Assembly (NCBI GenBank): GCA_964017155.1
Contig: OZ024854.1
Span: 17,750,055-17,814,054 of the forward strand
Origin: Oasisia sp. SBJ-2009
Taxonomy: Eukaryota > Annelida > Polychaeta > Sabellida > Siboglinidae
Length of the DNA: 64,000 nt
Reading direction: 5' to 3'
Below the pieces are notes generated by a model. That model worked only from the letters and a program-made list of their open reading frames with translations. It made no database searches and was not told where the DNA came from. Position 1 is the first letter of the stretch; each line of letters opens with the position of its first letter. Positions 39,106-52,770 of this stretch are shown piece after piece. The position numbers were made by a program, and so were the translations under genes.

Positions 39106-39497
39106 ATAAAAATACTTTTCAATATTAGGCATGGCCAACGTTATAAATAATTGCATGAAATGTGTAGTTTTTGTTTTTGTTTTTTTCTGATATAGTATTA
39201 ACTCAGGTATTGTAATGTTATAATCACTCACATAGTGTAGTTTTAGTTATGTTTTTTTTAAACACCACAAAATCTATTTTATAGAAATGTGTGGTGTCAA
39301 AATATGAATTGTTTTATTTAGGAAGGCTTAATCAGCCTTACTATAGATCAAAATTGTATCTCTATGGTTGTGCATTTGTTCTGCATATTAAAGGCGGTTA
39401 TATTGTCCACAGACTAAGATATCTGATGTGACTACATACATATGAAGATAGGACTTTTTCACCTAAACACAAAATATCGTTACAGTGTACTGCAAAA
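39106..39497. other. no gene recognised
   Basis: AT-rich unique sequence following the LINE end. Confidence 0.4.
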
Positions 39498-39668
39498 GCT
39501 GACATCTCCAAAAATACTCAAAAAAGAAACTGAAACCTTTGGTGGAAACTGACATATCCAATGTACAACATACTAAATACTAAAAAAATGAAACTGAAAA
39601 CTTTGGTGGAAACTGACATATCCTACAACATACTCAAAAATGAAACTGAAAACTTTAGTGGAAACTGC
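39498..39668. repeat. 52-64 bp tandem repeat, three copies
   Basis: Three units start with GGAAACTGACATATCC or a variant and share AAAATGAAACTGAAAACTTT. Length differs by an insertion in the middle copy. Confidence 0.85.
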
Positions 39669-39899
39669 AGACACAGTAGTTTAGGCTGCTAACACAACAT
39701 TTTGTGCTACTTTATGACTTTAAAATTGCCTACAGTAGCAGGATATTGTGGTGTTAATAACTTGACTAATAAGGTGATTAATTGTGATTGGTTACTATGG
39801 TGAAAATGTGAACCGGAACAACCAGTGTTCTGAATGTTTCACTTGGATTATATTATTAGTGAGTGACAACTGAGACATTGTAGTTTCAATCTAACATCA
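39669..39899. other. spacer, nothing recognised
   Basis: Short unique sequence before the pyrimidine-rich satellite. Confidence 0.5.
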
Positions 39900-42800
39900 C
39901 TCTTCCACTCCGCTCTCTGCTCTCCCTCTCAACCTCTGCTTCCCCTCTCTCTCCACCTCCCTCTACCTCCCTGCTTTCCCTCTCTGCTCTCCCTCTCTGC
40001 TCTCCCTCTCTGCTATCACTCTCTGCTCTGTGTTCTCTCTGCTCTCTGTCTCTGCTCTACATCTCTGCTCTCACTATCTGCTGTATTCTCTCTACTCTTC
40101 CTCTCTCCTCTCTGCTATCCCTGGATCTCTACTCTCCATCTCTGCTTTCCCTCTATGCTCTCCCTCTCTGCTCTCCATCTCTACACTCCCTATCTACTCT
40201 CCCTCAGTACTCTCCCTCTCTGCTCTCCCTCTGCTCTCCCTCTCTGCTCTCCCTCTCTGCTCTCCATCTCTACTCTCCATCTCTACTCTCCATCTCTGCT
40301 TTCCCTCTATGCTCTCCCTCTCTGCTCTCCATCTCTACACTCCCTATCTACTCTCCCTCTCTGCTCTCCCTCTCTGCTCCATCTCTACTCTCCATCTCTA
40401 CTCTCCATCTCTGCTCTCACTCTCTGCTATCCCCCTCTGCTCTCCCTCTCTAGTCTCCCTCTCTGCTCTCCCTCTCTGGTCTCCCTCTCTGCTCTCCATC
40501 TCTACTCTCCCTCTCTGCTCTCCCTCTCTGCTCTCCCTCTCTGCTCTCCCTCTCTGCTCTCCCTCTCTGCTCTCACTCTCTACTCTCCCTCTCTGCTCTC
40601 ACTCTCTACTCTCCATCTCTACTCTCCATCTCTACTCTCCAACTATACTCTCCAACTATACTCTCCATCTCTACTCTCCATATCTGCTCTCCCTCTCTGC
40701 TCTCCCTCTCTACTCTCCATCTTTGCTCTCCCTCTCTACTCTCCATCTGCTCTCCCTCTCTGCTCTCCCTCTCTGCTTTCCATCTCTGCTCTCCCTCTCT
40801 GCTCTCACTCTCTGCTCTCCCTCTCTGCTCTCCATCTGCTCTCCCTCTCTGCTCTCACTCTCTACTCTCCATCTCTACTCTCCCTCTCTGCTCTCACTCT
40901 CTGCTCTCCCTCTCTGCTCTCCCTCTCTGGTCTCCCTCTCTGCTCTCCATCTCTACTCTCCCTCTCTGCTCTCCCTCTCTGCTCTCCCTCTCTGCTCTCC
41001 CTCTCTGCTCTCACTCTCTACTCTCCCTCTCTGCTCTCACTCTCTACTCTCCATCTCTACTCTCCATCTCTACTCTCCAACTATACTCTCCAACTATACT
41101 CTCCATCTCTACTCTCCATATCTGCTCTCCCTCTCTGCTCTCCCTCTCTACTCTCCATTTTTGCTCTCCCTCTCTACTCTCCATCTGCTCTCCCTCTCTG
41201 CTCTCCCTCTCTGCTTTCCATCTCTGCTCTCCCTCTCTACTCTCCCTCTCTACTCTCCCTCTCTGCGCTCCCTCTCTACTCTCCCTCTCTGCTCTCCCTC
41301 TCTACTCTCCCTCTCTACTCTCCCTCTCTGCTCTCCCTCTCTGCTCTCCCTCTCTGCTCTCCCTCCCTGCTCTCCCTCTCTGCTCTCCCTCTCTGCTCTC
41401 CCTCTGTGCTATCACTCTCTGCTCTGTGTTCTCTCTGCTCTCTGTCTCTGCTCTCCATCTCTGCTCTCACTATCTGCTGTATTCTCTCTACTCTTCCTCT
41501 CTCCTCTCCGCTATCCCTGGATCTCTACTCTCCATCTCTGCTTTCCCTCTATGCTCTCCCTCTCTGCTCTCCATCTCTACTCTCCCTATCTACTCTCCCT
41601 CAGTACTCTCCCTCTCTGCTCTCCCTCTCTGCTCTCCATCTCTACTCTCCATCTCTACTCTCCATCTCTGCTCTCACTCTCTGCTCTCCCTCTCTGCTCT
41701 CCCTCTCTGCTCTCCCTCTCTGCTCTCAATCTCTACTCTCCCTCTCTGCTCTCCCTCTCTGCTCCCTCTCTGCTCTCCCTCTCTGCTCTCACTATCTACT
41801 CTCCCTCTCTGCTCACCCTCTCTACTCTCCCTCTCTGCTATCCCTCTCTATTCTCCATCTCTACTCTCCATCTCTACTCTCCAACTGTACTCTCCATATC
41901 TGCTCTCCCTCTCTGCTCTCCCTCTCTACTCTCCATCTTTGCTCTCCCTCTCTACTCTCCATCTGCTCTCCCTCTCTGCTCTCCCTCTCTGCTTTCCATC
42001 TCTGCTCTCCCTCTCTACTCTCCCTCTCTACTCTCCCTCTCTGCGCTCCCTCTCTACTCTCCCTCTTTGCTCTCCCTCTCTGCTCTCCCTCTCTACTCTC
42101 CCTCTCTACTCTCCCTCTCTGCTCTCCCTCTCTACTCTCCCTCTCTGCTCTCCCTCTCTACTCTACCTCTCTACTCTCCCTCTCTACTCTACCTCTCTAC
42201 TCTCCCTCTCTGCTCTCCCTCTCTACACTCCCTCTCTGCTCTCCCTCCCTGCTCTCCCTCTCTGCTCTCCCTCTCTGCTCTCCCTCTCTGCTCTCCCTCT
42301 CTGCTCTCACTCTCTACTCTCCCTCTCTGCGCTCCCTCTCTACTCTCCCTCTCTACTCTCCCTCTCTGCTCTCCCTCTCTACTCTCCTTCTCTGCTCACC
42401 CTCTCTACTCTCCCTCTCTGCTCTCCCTCTCTACTCTCCCTCTGCTCTCCCTCTCTGCTCTCCCTCTCTGCTCTCCCTCTCTGCTCTCCCTCTCTACTCT
42501 CCCTCTCTGCTCTCACTCTCTACTCTCCCTCTCTGCTCTCACTCTCTACTCTACCTCTCTGCTCTCCCTCTCTACTCTCCCTCTCTGCTCTCCCTCCCTG
42601 TTCTCCCTCTCTGCTCTCCCTCTCTGCTCTCCCTCTCTGCTCTCCCTCTCTGCTCTCACTCTCTACTCTCCCTCTCTGCGCTCCCTCTCTACTCTCCCTC
42701 TCTACTCTCCCTCTCTGCTCTCCCTCTCTACTCTCCCTCTCTGCTCTCCCTCTCTACTCTCCCTCTGCTCTCCCTCTCTGCTCTCCCTCTCTGCTCTCCC

Positions 42801-44580
42801 TCTCTGCTCTCCCTCTCTGCTCTCCCTCTCTACTCTCCCTCTCTGCTCTCCCTCTCTACTCTCCCTCTGCTCTCCCTCTCTACTCTCCCTCTCTGCTCTC
42901 CCTCTCTGCTCTCCCTCTCTGCTCACCCTCTCTGCTCTCCCTCTCTACTCTCCCTCTCTACTCTCCCTCTCTGCTCACCCTCTCTACTCTCCCTATCTAC
43001 TCTCCCTCTCTGCTCACCCTCTCTACTCTCCCTATCTACTCTCCCTCTCTGCTCACCCTCTCTGCTCTCCCTCTCTACTCTCCCTCTCTGCTCACCCTCT
43101 CTACTCTCCCTATCTACTCTCCCTCTCTGCTCACCCTCTCTACTCTCCCTATCTACTCTCCCTCTCTGCTCACCCTCTCTACTCTCCCTATCTACTCTCC
43201 CTCTCTGCTCACCCTCTCTACTCTCCCTATCTACTCTCCCTCTCTGCTCACCCTCTCTACTCTCCCTATCTACTCTCCCTCTCTACTCTCCCTCTCTGCT
43301 CTCCCTCTCTGCTCTCCCTCTCTGCTCTCCCTCTCTGCTCACCCTCTCTGCTCTCCCTCTCTACTCTCCCTCTCTGCTCTCCCTCTCTGCTCACCCTCTC
43401 TGCTCTCCCTCTCTACTCTCCCTCTCTACTCTCCCTCTCTGCTCACCCTCTCTACTCTCCCTATCTACTCTCCCTCTCTACTCTCCCTCTCTGCTCTCCT
43501 TCTCTGCTCACCCTCTCTACTCTCACTCTCTGCTCTCCCTCTCTGCTCATCCTCTCTACTCTCCCTCTCTGCTCTCCCTCTCTGCTCTCCCTCTGCTCTC
43601 CCTCTCTGCTCTCCCTCTCTGCTCTCTCTGCTCTCCCTCTCTGCTCTCTCTCTGCTCTCTGTCTCTCTGCTCTCCCTCTGCTCCCCCTCTCTACTCTCCC
43701 TCTCTGCTCTCTCTCTGCTCTCACTCTCTGCTCATCCTCTCTACTCTCCCTCTCTACTCTCCCTCTCTACTCTCCCTCTCTACTCTCTCTCTCTCTACTC
43801 TCCCTCTCTACTCTCTCTCTGCTCTCCCTCTCTGCTCACCCTCTCTACGCTCTCTCTGCTCTCCCTCTCTGCTCACCCTCTCTACTGTCCCTCTCTAGTC
43901 TCCCTCTCTGCTCACCCTCTCTACTCTCTGTCTCTCTGCTCTCCTTCTCTGCTCATCCTCTCTACTCTCCCTCTCTACTCTCCCTCTCTGCTCATCCTCT
44001 CTGCTCTCCCTCTCTGGCTCTGCTCTCCCTCTCTGTTCTCCTTCTCTGCTCATCCTCTCTACTCTCCCTCTCTACTCACCCTCTCTGCTCTCCCTCTCTA
44101 CTCTCCCTCTCTGCTCTCCATCTCTACTCTCCCTCTCTGCTCATCCTCTCTACTCTCCCTCTCTACTCTCCCTCTCTACTCTCCCTCTCTACTATCTCTA
44201 CTCTCCCTCTCTACTCTCTCTGCTCTCCCTCTCTGCTCACCCTCTCTACTCTCCCTCTCTAGTCTCCCTCTCTACTCTCCCTCTCTACTCTCCCTCTCTG
44301 CTCTCCCTCTCTGCTCTCCCTCTCTACTTTCCCTCTCTACTCTCCCTCTCTGCTCTCCCTCTCTGCTCTCCCTCTCTGCTCACCCTCTCTGCTCTCCCTC
44401 TCTACTCTCCCTCTCTACTCTCCCTCTCTACTCTCCCTCTCTGCTCTCCCTCTCTGCTCTCCCTCTCTACTCTCCCTCTCTGCTCTCCCTCTCTGCTCTC
44501 CCTCTCTACTCTCCCTCTGCTCTCCCTCTCTGCTCTCCCTCTCTATTCTCCCTCTCTACTCTCCCTCTCTGTTCTCCAAT
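39900..44580. repeat. 4.7 kb polypyrimidine minisatellite, 13 bp unit with higher-order structure
   Basis: Basic unit TCTGCTCTCCCTC (13 bp) with A/G variation (CTACTC or CTGCTC). A pyrimidine-biased + strand with very few stops, and 39 bp (three units) forming 13 codons, produces frames up to 1410 codons, all spurious. A block at 40021 containing CTGTGTTCTCTCTGCTCTC reappears 1396 bp downstream at 41417. A smaller AACTATACTCTCC block recurs at 40641, 41079 and, altered, 41883. The tract could form triplex DNA. Confidence 0.97.
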
Positions 44581-46190
44581 TCCTGATTTCCGTTCTCCTC
44601 TCATCCTCTCACTCTCTCTTTCTCTCCTATCTTCAACGAAATACGATTTTGAATTTGTTTGTGGTATTAAAAAGTTGAATGTGACAAAATCTAAGAACAA
44701 TTTATGTTAAGTCATATGTCATTAATCATTAGCTTAACAAGACATCTCTAAAGTCTGAGTTACTATTGAGTCATGGGAGTTATTCATCCCAGCCTTGACT
44801 CCTGGCAGCAGTGACTTAGGCAGCAATTGTGCTACAGGTAGTGAGACTTCTGCTAGCCTCGATCCAATCACCAGCTGCCGCCAAAAATAGCTCTGGTGGC
44901 ACTGGGTCTAACCCACATGCCTGAGAAGCCTCAGCCTAGTAGGGCCTAGCAGCTGAATAGGGAGCAAGGGAAATTTGGATACTACAAGCAGCCAATAGCT
45001 ACAGAGTTCTGTATTCACCCCACCACAGGGTAGGTACAACTACAAGGGTTTGATTTTGTAGCATCTTTGACTTCAGGATTGGAATATAATTTTGTATTTG
45101 TGGTACATTTGGGGGATGCTGTTGTGATGGTGGGAGGAATGGGGGGTTTCAAATTATAGAAATGTCAAGTTGATCCAATTAATGTACCTGCAATGTTTGT
45201 ATTGGAACTTACTGAAAGTCTGTATGTCTTGTGGGAGGGACTATAGAAACACAACCCTCTCATCTACCTGTTACAGAAATGTGATAAATATTAATGTAAA
45301 TGTGTTGGTGTTAGAACACCAATATTTTTACATTTCATACGAGTACCCATACTTATTGTTCAACCTAACTGCGGCTGCATTTCTGGGCCTTCGCATTTGA
45401 TTAATTTCCACGTTTTGGATTTATAAACATTTTCAACGTTGGAGAACCAACTGCTCAATATCGCTGGATCAAGTTCGAATATATCTTGATCCCAGTAAAT
45501 GACTAGTACATTCAAAAAACATTCTCTGCCTTAGTATGTGGCAGTGCTATTGATCCAATACATATGTACCAGTAGTACGTGTGGCATTCCTTCCATCTGC
45601 CAGATCCCTGACCAGGCGAACCCTGTGATTTTTATCCCTCCACACACATTGTGACACCTTATCGAGGACCCGATACTTTAATGTTTGTTATGGGTGTATC
45701 GCATTCCTGTAGTGCTATTTTTAATCGTGTAGTAAACGTACTGGGTGGGCATTGTCGATGATACATCATGGATGGTTTCTCTCACATTTCATTTGTCAAG
45801 AATTGTGTCATTTGTGTCATTTTACTGGTGACTGGTGTTAGTTTGACACAAATGGGAACAGTGTCTTCAGTTCAGGTTGTGTGTAAGGTAAGGTGTGGTT
45901 TTTGAGGGAAGAATGGTGTTGGTTTTCTTCTGAGGTTAGAAAATGGGATCATGTCAGCCTTGGGGCACAAAGGCTATATGCAGATGTGTTCATGTGTTTG
46001 ACAAATGTTCTCCATAACCATTGTTTGCGTAAAGGAAATTTCTCTCTCATTGTTTGGAATGATTGCATGAAGCATTGTTTCATACATGCATCATTGTGTT
46101 CCTGTAAAATAATAAGTGTGGGGGAAATGGCAATGCATAGAGGAATAACTGGTGCTGGGAAGTAACTAACCTAACTGCCATGATGTACAT
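44581..46190. other. no gene recognised
   Basis: CpG-poor unique sequence. Open frames at 45170 and 45893 show no known domain. Confidence 0.4.
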
Positions 46191-46560
46191 GAGGTGAGAT
46201 GAGCAAAACTTACACAGTCTGGGCGGGATATGTGCAGAGCTTTGAGTACATCCAAAGTGACTTGGTGAGTTTGGCATTTGTCCACACGGTTTGTCAGTAC
46301 CGAGTACAGACTTAATTGAAGCTGTGAGTCAGTCCAGAATGAATGTGCAATTTCAGTGAGTCGACACAGAGTCAATGTTTTGTGCTAGTCCAGAATTAAT
46401 CGAACCTTTATGACTAAGTTTATTCAACAGAACTATGTACATGCAAGTCAATAATGAATGGATGCTTTGAGTCAGTCCATAGTGAGTCATCACTTTGAAT
46501 CAGTCCAAAATGTCTCAATGTTTGAGTTGGTCCAAAATGAGTTGGTCTACAAACAGATGT
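46191..46560. repeat. degenerate AGTCAGTCCAGAATGAGT repeats
   Basis: The words GTCAGTCCAGAATGA, TAGTCCAGAATTAAT, AGTCAGTCCATAGTGAGTC, ATCAGTCCAAAATG and GTTGGTCCAAAATGAG recur at irregular spacing, suggesting an old tandem array. Confidence 0.6.
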
Positions 46561-48659
46561 TTTCTGTGATTCACTGACCAGTGCCAGTTACAGCCCGTGT
46601 CAGCCTGTCCACTACAGAGTTCAGACCAAGGGAGGACTGACTCCAGTAGCCTCAATGAGGCCATGGTTTCCTGGCGGGCAGTGCCAGGCCCTCTACCGGA
46701 GGCTTGCGGCTGTCTCCCAGGAATTTCCTGGTTCCTGGAAATGTGCCAACGCTCTGGCTGTGGGTTATGCTCTCCCCTGTGCCCACTGTAGGGCCATCAG
46801 CCCAGTTTTTGTAGAGAACTAACAGAAGCTGGACTGGTCATTCGGTGCAGTGCGGGGCCAGTCATGGGGGGGGGGGGTGGTGGTGTTGTACCTGGACACA
46901 GAGTGGACAGGAGTGCGGGAATTGAAAAGGTGCCATGCATATAGATCGGTTAAACTGGGCCGGGTACAGACGGGGTCGGGCTTGGTTCAGCGGCTGTTGT
47001 CAGATAACGTTTGCGCATTGTTTGCACAGAGACAAGTGAAACTATTTATTTTATAAGTCAGGAGAAAGTTTATCTCAAAGATAGAACGAACGTCAAACAT
47101 CAAAGGGCTCTTCTAAAGTCCAGCACTGCAGCCATCATTCACTCCAGCACAGGGGTCATAATTTGACATGAGGATACAGAAATATACTTGTTGAATGTCC
47201 GTTTCTCTTGCTGGCCGTGGTCAGTCTGTTGTGGACAGCCAGTGGAATTCCACCTCCCATCCTCCACCCTCCCTTATCTTCCAGGGTTCACACCCTCATG
47301 CCAGGACACTGTGGCAACTTTACATCTGTAGCTAACTGCTCCTGGTAACCAATAGGGGTACAAGGGGTGATCCCCAACTAGTGTTCACCAATGACCCTTG
47401 CATGGGTATTTATCTCATGTGGTTTGTTTATACTGACCATTGGGATATAGAGACCCTCCAGGGGCCCTTTATGGGTGATTGTGCCTGCCCCATTACACTC
47501 TGATTGAGATAATTGCATTCCAACACAGCAGTTGCATATGCTACTGCCCATTGCCTTGTAGCCAGATTCCAGACCCACCAATCTGTCAGTAACTCAGACA
47601 ATATTCTGCTTTCACTGGCGAATGAACCACTGTGAGTTTAATACCAACCGTCAGAACCGGGCATGCCTGGCTTATTTGTCAATAAAAACCCATACTCCCA
47701 TTAATCCTCTGATCCAGGACATGTCTGTTGTTTTGCTGTAGTCATAGCTTTATCCATAGAGCTCTCCATCTGTCCTTTGTGTGGAAAAAAAACACGTTTG
47801 ATATTCTGACAAAAGTTGTACTAGTTTATACTAGTTTCAAAAAGTTAAAAACCAGTGTGCTTTGGAGGCTACCGACATACAGTTTGAACCAAGTATCCTA
47901 TGTACTGTATAATAGCATGTACACAGGCTGGGTGGATGGTTCATTTGAATAAATGAGATTGTATCTGTTATCTGACCAGTTATCCGACCATCAAGGTAGC
48001 CAGTTGAGTGTTATCTTGTGGATCTGTGTTATTCATGAATCCAAGATAACGACTGACCTCCAAACCAATGCTCAGAAACTGTAAATGTCTGGACTAGTTT
48101 TTCTTGAACCAATTGAGTTTATCATTGCATTCACCTGACCAAAGCGTGCACATCTGTTTATCTGTTGGTCCGTAATTATATACTACAGACATAATTATAT
48201 AGTCCTACTGACCAGCATTTCTTTCTTTTGTGATACATTTTTATTCTGGGTTCATCCAATCATTCTTAGACATTTATTCTAAGAGGAGTGCCATGGCATG
48301 TGCACAATGTGGATGTAAGTCTAGATGGGAGCCTGTGTGGGAACTGTATAATGTGATGCTCCAATGTATTTGTCGACAAGGTATCATGGAAAATAGATAA
48401 CAATATTGTATTAATGTCAGTTTGGGTTGACATAAATCTTCTGTAATCATGCAACATTGATGGTGAAATGGCTGATCTGGCAGCCATAGTGCAGAAATAA
48501 CCTATTTGGAACAACTCATGGTCCTGTTAGTCAGACTGACATGTGATTAAGTTGTTGACCTTCAACCCTCCCAGCCCCTGTGCATAAAACACTTCCATTT
48601 TCAATTTCCCTAACATCCAGTTCCGTCATTGGGTAATGTCCCTGACCAGTTTATTAATA
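46561..48659. other. no gene recognised
   Basis: CpG-poor sequence (about 4 CpG in 300 bases at 47041-47340). A G9 run lies at about 46866. No exon, transposon or array seen. Confidence 0.4.
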
Positions 48660-48830
48660 TACCAACCTTTCATTTGCCGTTCCAGCGTATCTCAATTCGC
48701 TGATGACATTACGCGCTGAGACAAACACGACTTGCGCATTTGAACCCACAGGGGAATTTACAGGCAGATTTAATTTATTCATCAACCGTCGGATCAACAA
48801 GTTAATTGAATTCCATTTTTCAGAATGTTT
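48660..48830. promoter_or_regulatory. candidate non-coding regulatory block 1
   Basis: Non-repetitive, locally CpG-containing sequence (ATTACGCGCTGAGACAAACA, then GATTTAATTTATTCATCAAC and AGTTAATTGAATT) inside a CpG-poor region. Homeodomain-type TAATT cores are present. The - strand open frame across it has no domain. Assignment is inference from composition only. Confidence 0.3.
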
Positions 48831-48864
48831 TTCTGTGTGTGGTTGGGGGCCGTGGTGACTGCGC

Positions 48865-49770
48865 GGGGGGGGGGGGGGGGCAGCCCGCTGAGTGATGTCA
48901 CTTTTTAAGGACATGTGCTGTCTCTCAGGAATATATTTTTTGTTAAGTAGTAAAACAGAAATTACTGGTGTGGAGACTGGAGGTTGAACACTTAGTTCTG
49001 TCAATGACTCATGTAGGAGAAAAGTCCTCAAGGAAAAGAATACCATATTACATGTGCACATTGAAATGCAGAGGGGGTTGGAGATTGGCACATTGAAGGG
49101 GATGCACTTACAGCACATTCAGTGACAACAGTTTATTTATACATGTATATTTATTTATACATGTTACTGGTATAATTACATCAGTCATTAAACACTGGTG
49201 ACGAGTGAATCCAAGACAGAAAACTGATGAATGCTGCAAAAGAAAGAACGAAACTTTAAAAGTTGTTTTAAGTGCTGGGAAAGATTTACAATTTAAAGTT
49301 GTTGACAGTTAGTCGATAAATTAATGAAAAGTATGTGTTATATTTTAGTGCATAACTGTAAGTTTAAGTCTTAACAACAATGTGTCTCTTCCTGTAATTT
49401 TATTTCTTGTTATTTTTCATATAAAAATCTATAATTTTCGTCTGTTAACTTTTTCTTGTTATGTTCTGGTTTCCATGTATACCATATGCAAGTATATAGA
49501 AGACCTTCCACATGCCCAGGTTCAATAGTCTACACACCAGTTTCTTTTTACAGTGGGGTAAAACCAATTGCCCTCATTCCCATGGGCCCAGAAGGGGTTG
49601 GGTTCAGGTGGGGTCACAGCCTGTTCACCCCTGGCTGTCTGGGGAAAACCCTTGGTGCCTGGCGCTGTCCCTCTGCAGCAAGGATGAGGCCTGGGATAGG
49701 GAGGGAGAGCGGGAACAAATAGCACAAGTGGGAGCGAAATATAGCATCACCTGTGCATATTCAACATGGA
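48865..49770. other. no gene recognised; G-run
   Basis: Begins with a run of about sixteen G bases at 48865. The rest is unique, CpG-poor sequence with no exon. Confidence 0.4.
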
Positions 49771-49789
49771 TGAAGGGTGCATAATCGGG

Positions 49790-49985
49790 TGGAATTCCTG
49801 GCTTCCCCCTTCTGAGCGAAATCGTCGTCTGTACGTCACTGGCGCGTGTAAGTAATTTAGGCGACCAGAGCAGGAGGTTATTTCTGATTAACAGGAATCC
49901 TCCAGGACATTCCTGACTCGTTGGATCAGATAAGCCAGGAGCACAGCATGTTGTATCATTTGTCCCCGATTGGCCATGAAAAAGG
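49790..49985. promoter_or_regulatory. candidate non-coding regulatory block 2
   Basis: Local CpG cluster (GAAATCGTCGTCTGTACGTC) and non-repetitive sequence in an otherwise CpG-poor stretch. No coding signature. Inference from composition only. Confidence 0.25.
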
Positions 49986-50469
49986 TTGAGATATCACTTT
50001 ATGTCGTGATCATGCAGAGTGAACATATGTCTTGCTGGAACAATTGCCTCCACCGTTCACGTGATAAGTCAATTTTATATTGACTATATATTATAAGCAT
50101 TTGCCAAACATTTTAATGAATATTTATCTTACAGGTCATTAACACTAGTATTTTGTTATTGTTGTAATTAATTTGTGACGTAATTATGTATTATATGAGA
50201 GGGCAGAACCACCAGTGGACAAGCATTATCATAAAATGGTAATGAAATTTCTTTAGATTATTTTTGTTAATGATTTTATTTATAATAAACTGTTGTTTTT
50301 GAATTTTCAATATTTTGTCTTGTTTCAAACATGTGACAAATAAACTGATGTTCATTCTCTATTTTTTTTATCGAAAAGATGACAGGCAAGATAACATCTA
50401 TAAATCATACTATAAAGATTGAATTAATTTAAATAATTATAAATAATCAGTATACAATATTTTATATTT

Positions 50470-51120
50470 CCGCAATGGGACCCATGGTCTATTGTGAACT
50501 ATATGGACCACATACCCCAGTTACACTGGATGATTGCGCTAATATCCAGGCACATTTAACTGGATAGGCACTTGCTTCACGCTTCAGTTGCCATGGCGAT
50601 GACTCCCTCCTCATTTCCCAGCCACACCCTCCCATGAAACAGAGTGAGCAGTCCCAGTGCTAATTATCCTTACAGATGGTCATTATTCCACCAATTCAGA
50701 TTATAATTAACTGGCACAGCTAATTAATATCTGGCCCACCCATCCTTTCCCTCTATTATCTCCAAACAGCTTCAGGCAGTGCATCACTGGGCTAGATTAC
50801 ATCTCCACCACAGCCTGGAGGCAGGGAACTCCTGTTAATTCATCATAAAACACCAGCGAAATAAATGCAGATTGGGGAAAAAACACTTACTGATAATATT
50901 AATGGTGTGTGATATTTCACGTGCTGTGCTGTGTCATTCTAATCATAGAAACTGTCCGAATGAGCAATTGCTTCTGCCTGGCATGGCACGCTTGAGCAGT
51001 CGACAGAATTAATTGTTCTTGTTGGGAAAATAACAAAATCAATTGAAAATATTAATTTACTGCACTCTCCAGCTTCCGATTGCAGGGAGCGAACCGCTAT
51101 TTTTTTTACATAATTATCTG
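50470..51120. promoter_or_regulatory. candidate non-coding regulatory block 3 with RFX-like motif
   Basis: Repeat-free sequence containing GTTGCCATGGCGAT (50587-50600), close to the RFX X-box, plus several TAATTAA/AATTAATTG homeodomain-type words (about 50700-50730, 51008-51016). No open frame of note. Confidence 0.35.
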
Positions 51121-51269
51121 AACAAAATGCGAGTGATTTGTTTATACTGCTTTTTATGGTTGCAATTATGTTGCAAAGTCAAATGTCACGATTGCGAAGG
51201 TTGACCTGAATTTCTAAAGACTATTAATTTTGTTGGCAGCATATGAACATGTCCCTTGTTTGAGCATAC

Positions 51270-51530
51270 ACAAGTATGGCTCTCGGTAGCACAATGGAAC
51301 AGTTGCAGATTCTTGATGAAAAAATATGTGTGCTCTGAATCAGTTTGCCTTCTGCTCTGTCAGTTCACTCCACGGTGGCCCAGTTCACTCTACCAATGCT
51401 GTGGATAGTGGTGGCATTGTATGGTTTTATGCAGTAATTACAACATGGCTTAATGCTTCCCAATGATACATGGTTTGTGTTCAGCCGAATAGGTCTGTTG
51501 ATGGTTGACGTTTGCTGAAAACATATTTTT
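51270..51530 (+). mobile_element. degenerate SINE copy
   Basis: Aligns weakly along the whole SINE: ATGGCTCTCGGTAGCACAAT at the head, CAGTTCACTC in the centre, TGGATAGTGGTGG, ATGCTTCCCAATG and GAATAGGTCTGTTG near the end. Much more diverged than the copies at 4.24 and 58.78 kb. Confidence 0.6.
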
Positions 51531-52490
51531 CTCTGATTTATCTCAATTTTTTTAGAAAAATGTCCTGTGCACATATTTTTAAATAACACTTGAGGATGAT
51601 ATGCACAAGTTGCTAGCAGAACTAACAAAATGAAATGTTGACATTGCGGTCTGTCCCCACCTGTCAACAGAAGTGATGCAGTATTTGGTGTAGGTTGATG
51701 GTGCTCAGTGCATACACAGTAATTGTTCAAACATTGTCTGATTGTCAAAGAAAATGGTCTTAAAGTACAAAGTCTGATGTTTTCTTTGTGAAGTGTGCTA
51801 TATTATATAACAATATGTTATGTAATATATATAACATGTATATATCCACATAATTTGTCATATACAATAATCAGTGTCCTTTCAATTAATTATTTTAATG
51901 TTGTACTTTGGTGTTAATTGTTTATAGTGTATGCTTAATGGAGTGGTTGATATTTAAAATGGCTAGTGGGAAATATATATAAGTGTAATTGTTATAATTC
52001 ATTTAGCATATATTTGACATTTTTGCAAGAACAATAATTGCACCACTAATGTAATATTATATCACGTACGTGCCAGATCACAGCATACTGAACGGATGCT
52101 TTCTGTCAGACAAAATATAATTTTGTTTCCCTTTTTTTCTGAACCACTTACATTACTATCACAGTGGCAAGACATAAGTATCATAATGATGCATACAACA
52201 TATTCAACATAGAATAGTGATATATTTGCCTTCACATTAATGGATGTGGTCTGCAAAAATAGATGTCTTTATGCTCATAAATATTCAGGTAATTTCCATT
52301 CTGGTTTTGTGTATTAATGGCAGTTAAACATGACAGATAGTTACATTAAAAGGTTGGTTGATTGTTTGTTATTGTACAGATCTTCATTGTAATTTATCAT
52401 TGTGCCTGATATGATATTACATGAATTAACGATTTCGCCAATGTTGTGAATGCAAGAAACCACTCGTTTATTATTACCTCTGTTTACTTG
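51531..52490. other. no gene recognised
   Basis: AT-rich, CpG-poor sequence without recognisable features. Confidence 0.4.
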
Positions 52491-52499
52491 GTCAGATAG

Positions 52500-52770
52500 C
52501 ACAGTAATTTAATATGCAAAAGAAAAAATCCTTCCTGGCCTAAGTAATCAGAATACATCTGACTAATGAAACGTTAATAGCGGCTCGGTGCGTGTCTGCC
52601 GCGCTAAAACGATTATATTGATCCCAAGTCACGTAAAAATGATTACTGATGTTTGGACACAGTGTTGCCATGACGATGCAACAAGCCCCTAGAGAATATC
52701 AAATGAAATGTAGCAACTGTTTTTCATCTGTGCCATGGAGATTTCATGTCCGTGACATTCATCGGTTTGT
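52500..52770. promoter_or_regulatory. candidate non-coding regulatory block 4 with RFX-like motif
   Basis: Repeat-free block with a local CpG cluster at about 52571-52612 and GTTGCCATGACGAT at 52664-52677. The same 14-mer family occurs in blocks 3 and 5. No coding potential. Confidence 0.35.

Noticed and set aside
40030..44710. Open frames of 1410, 1247 and 1094 codons, rich in Leu, Ser, Pro and Cys
   Set aside because: They lie wholly in a 13 bp pyrimidine-rich tandem array open in all three + frames; no domain or codon signal, and the pattern follows the repeat period.
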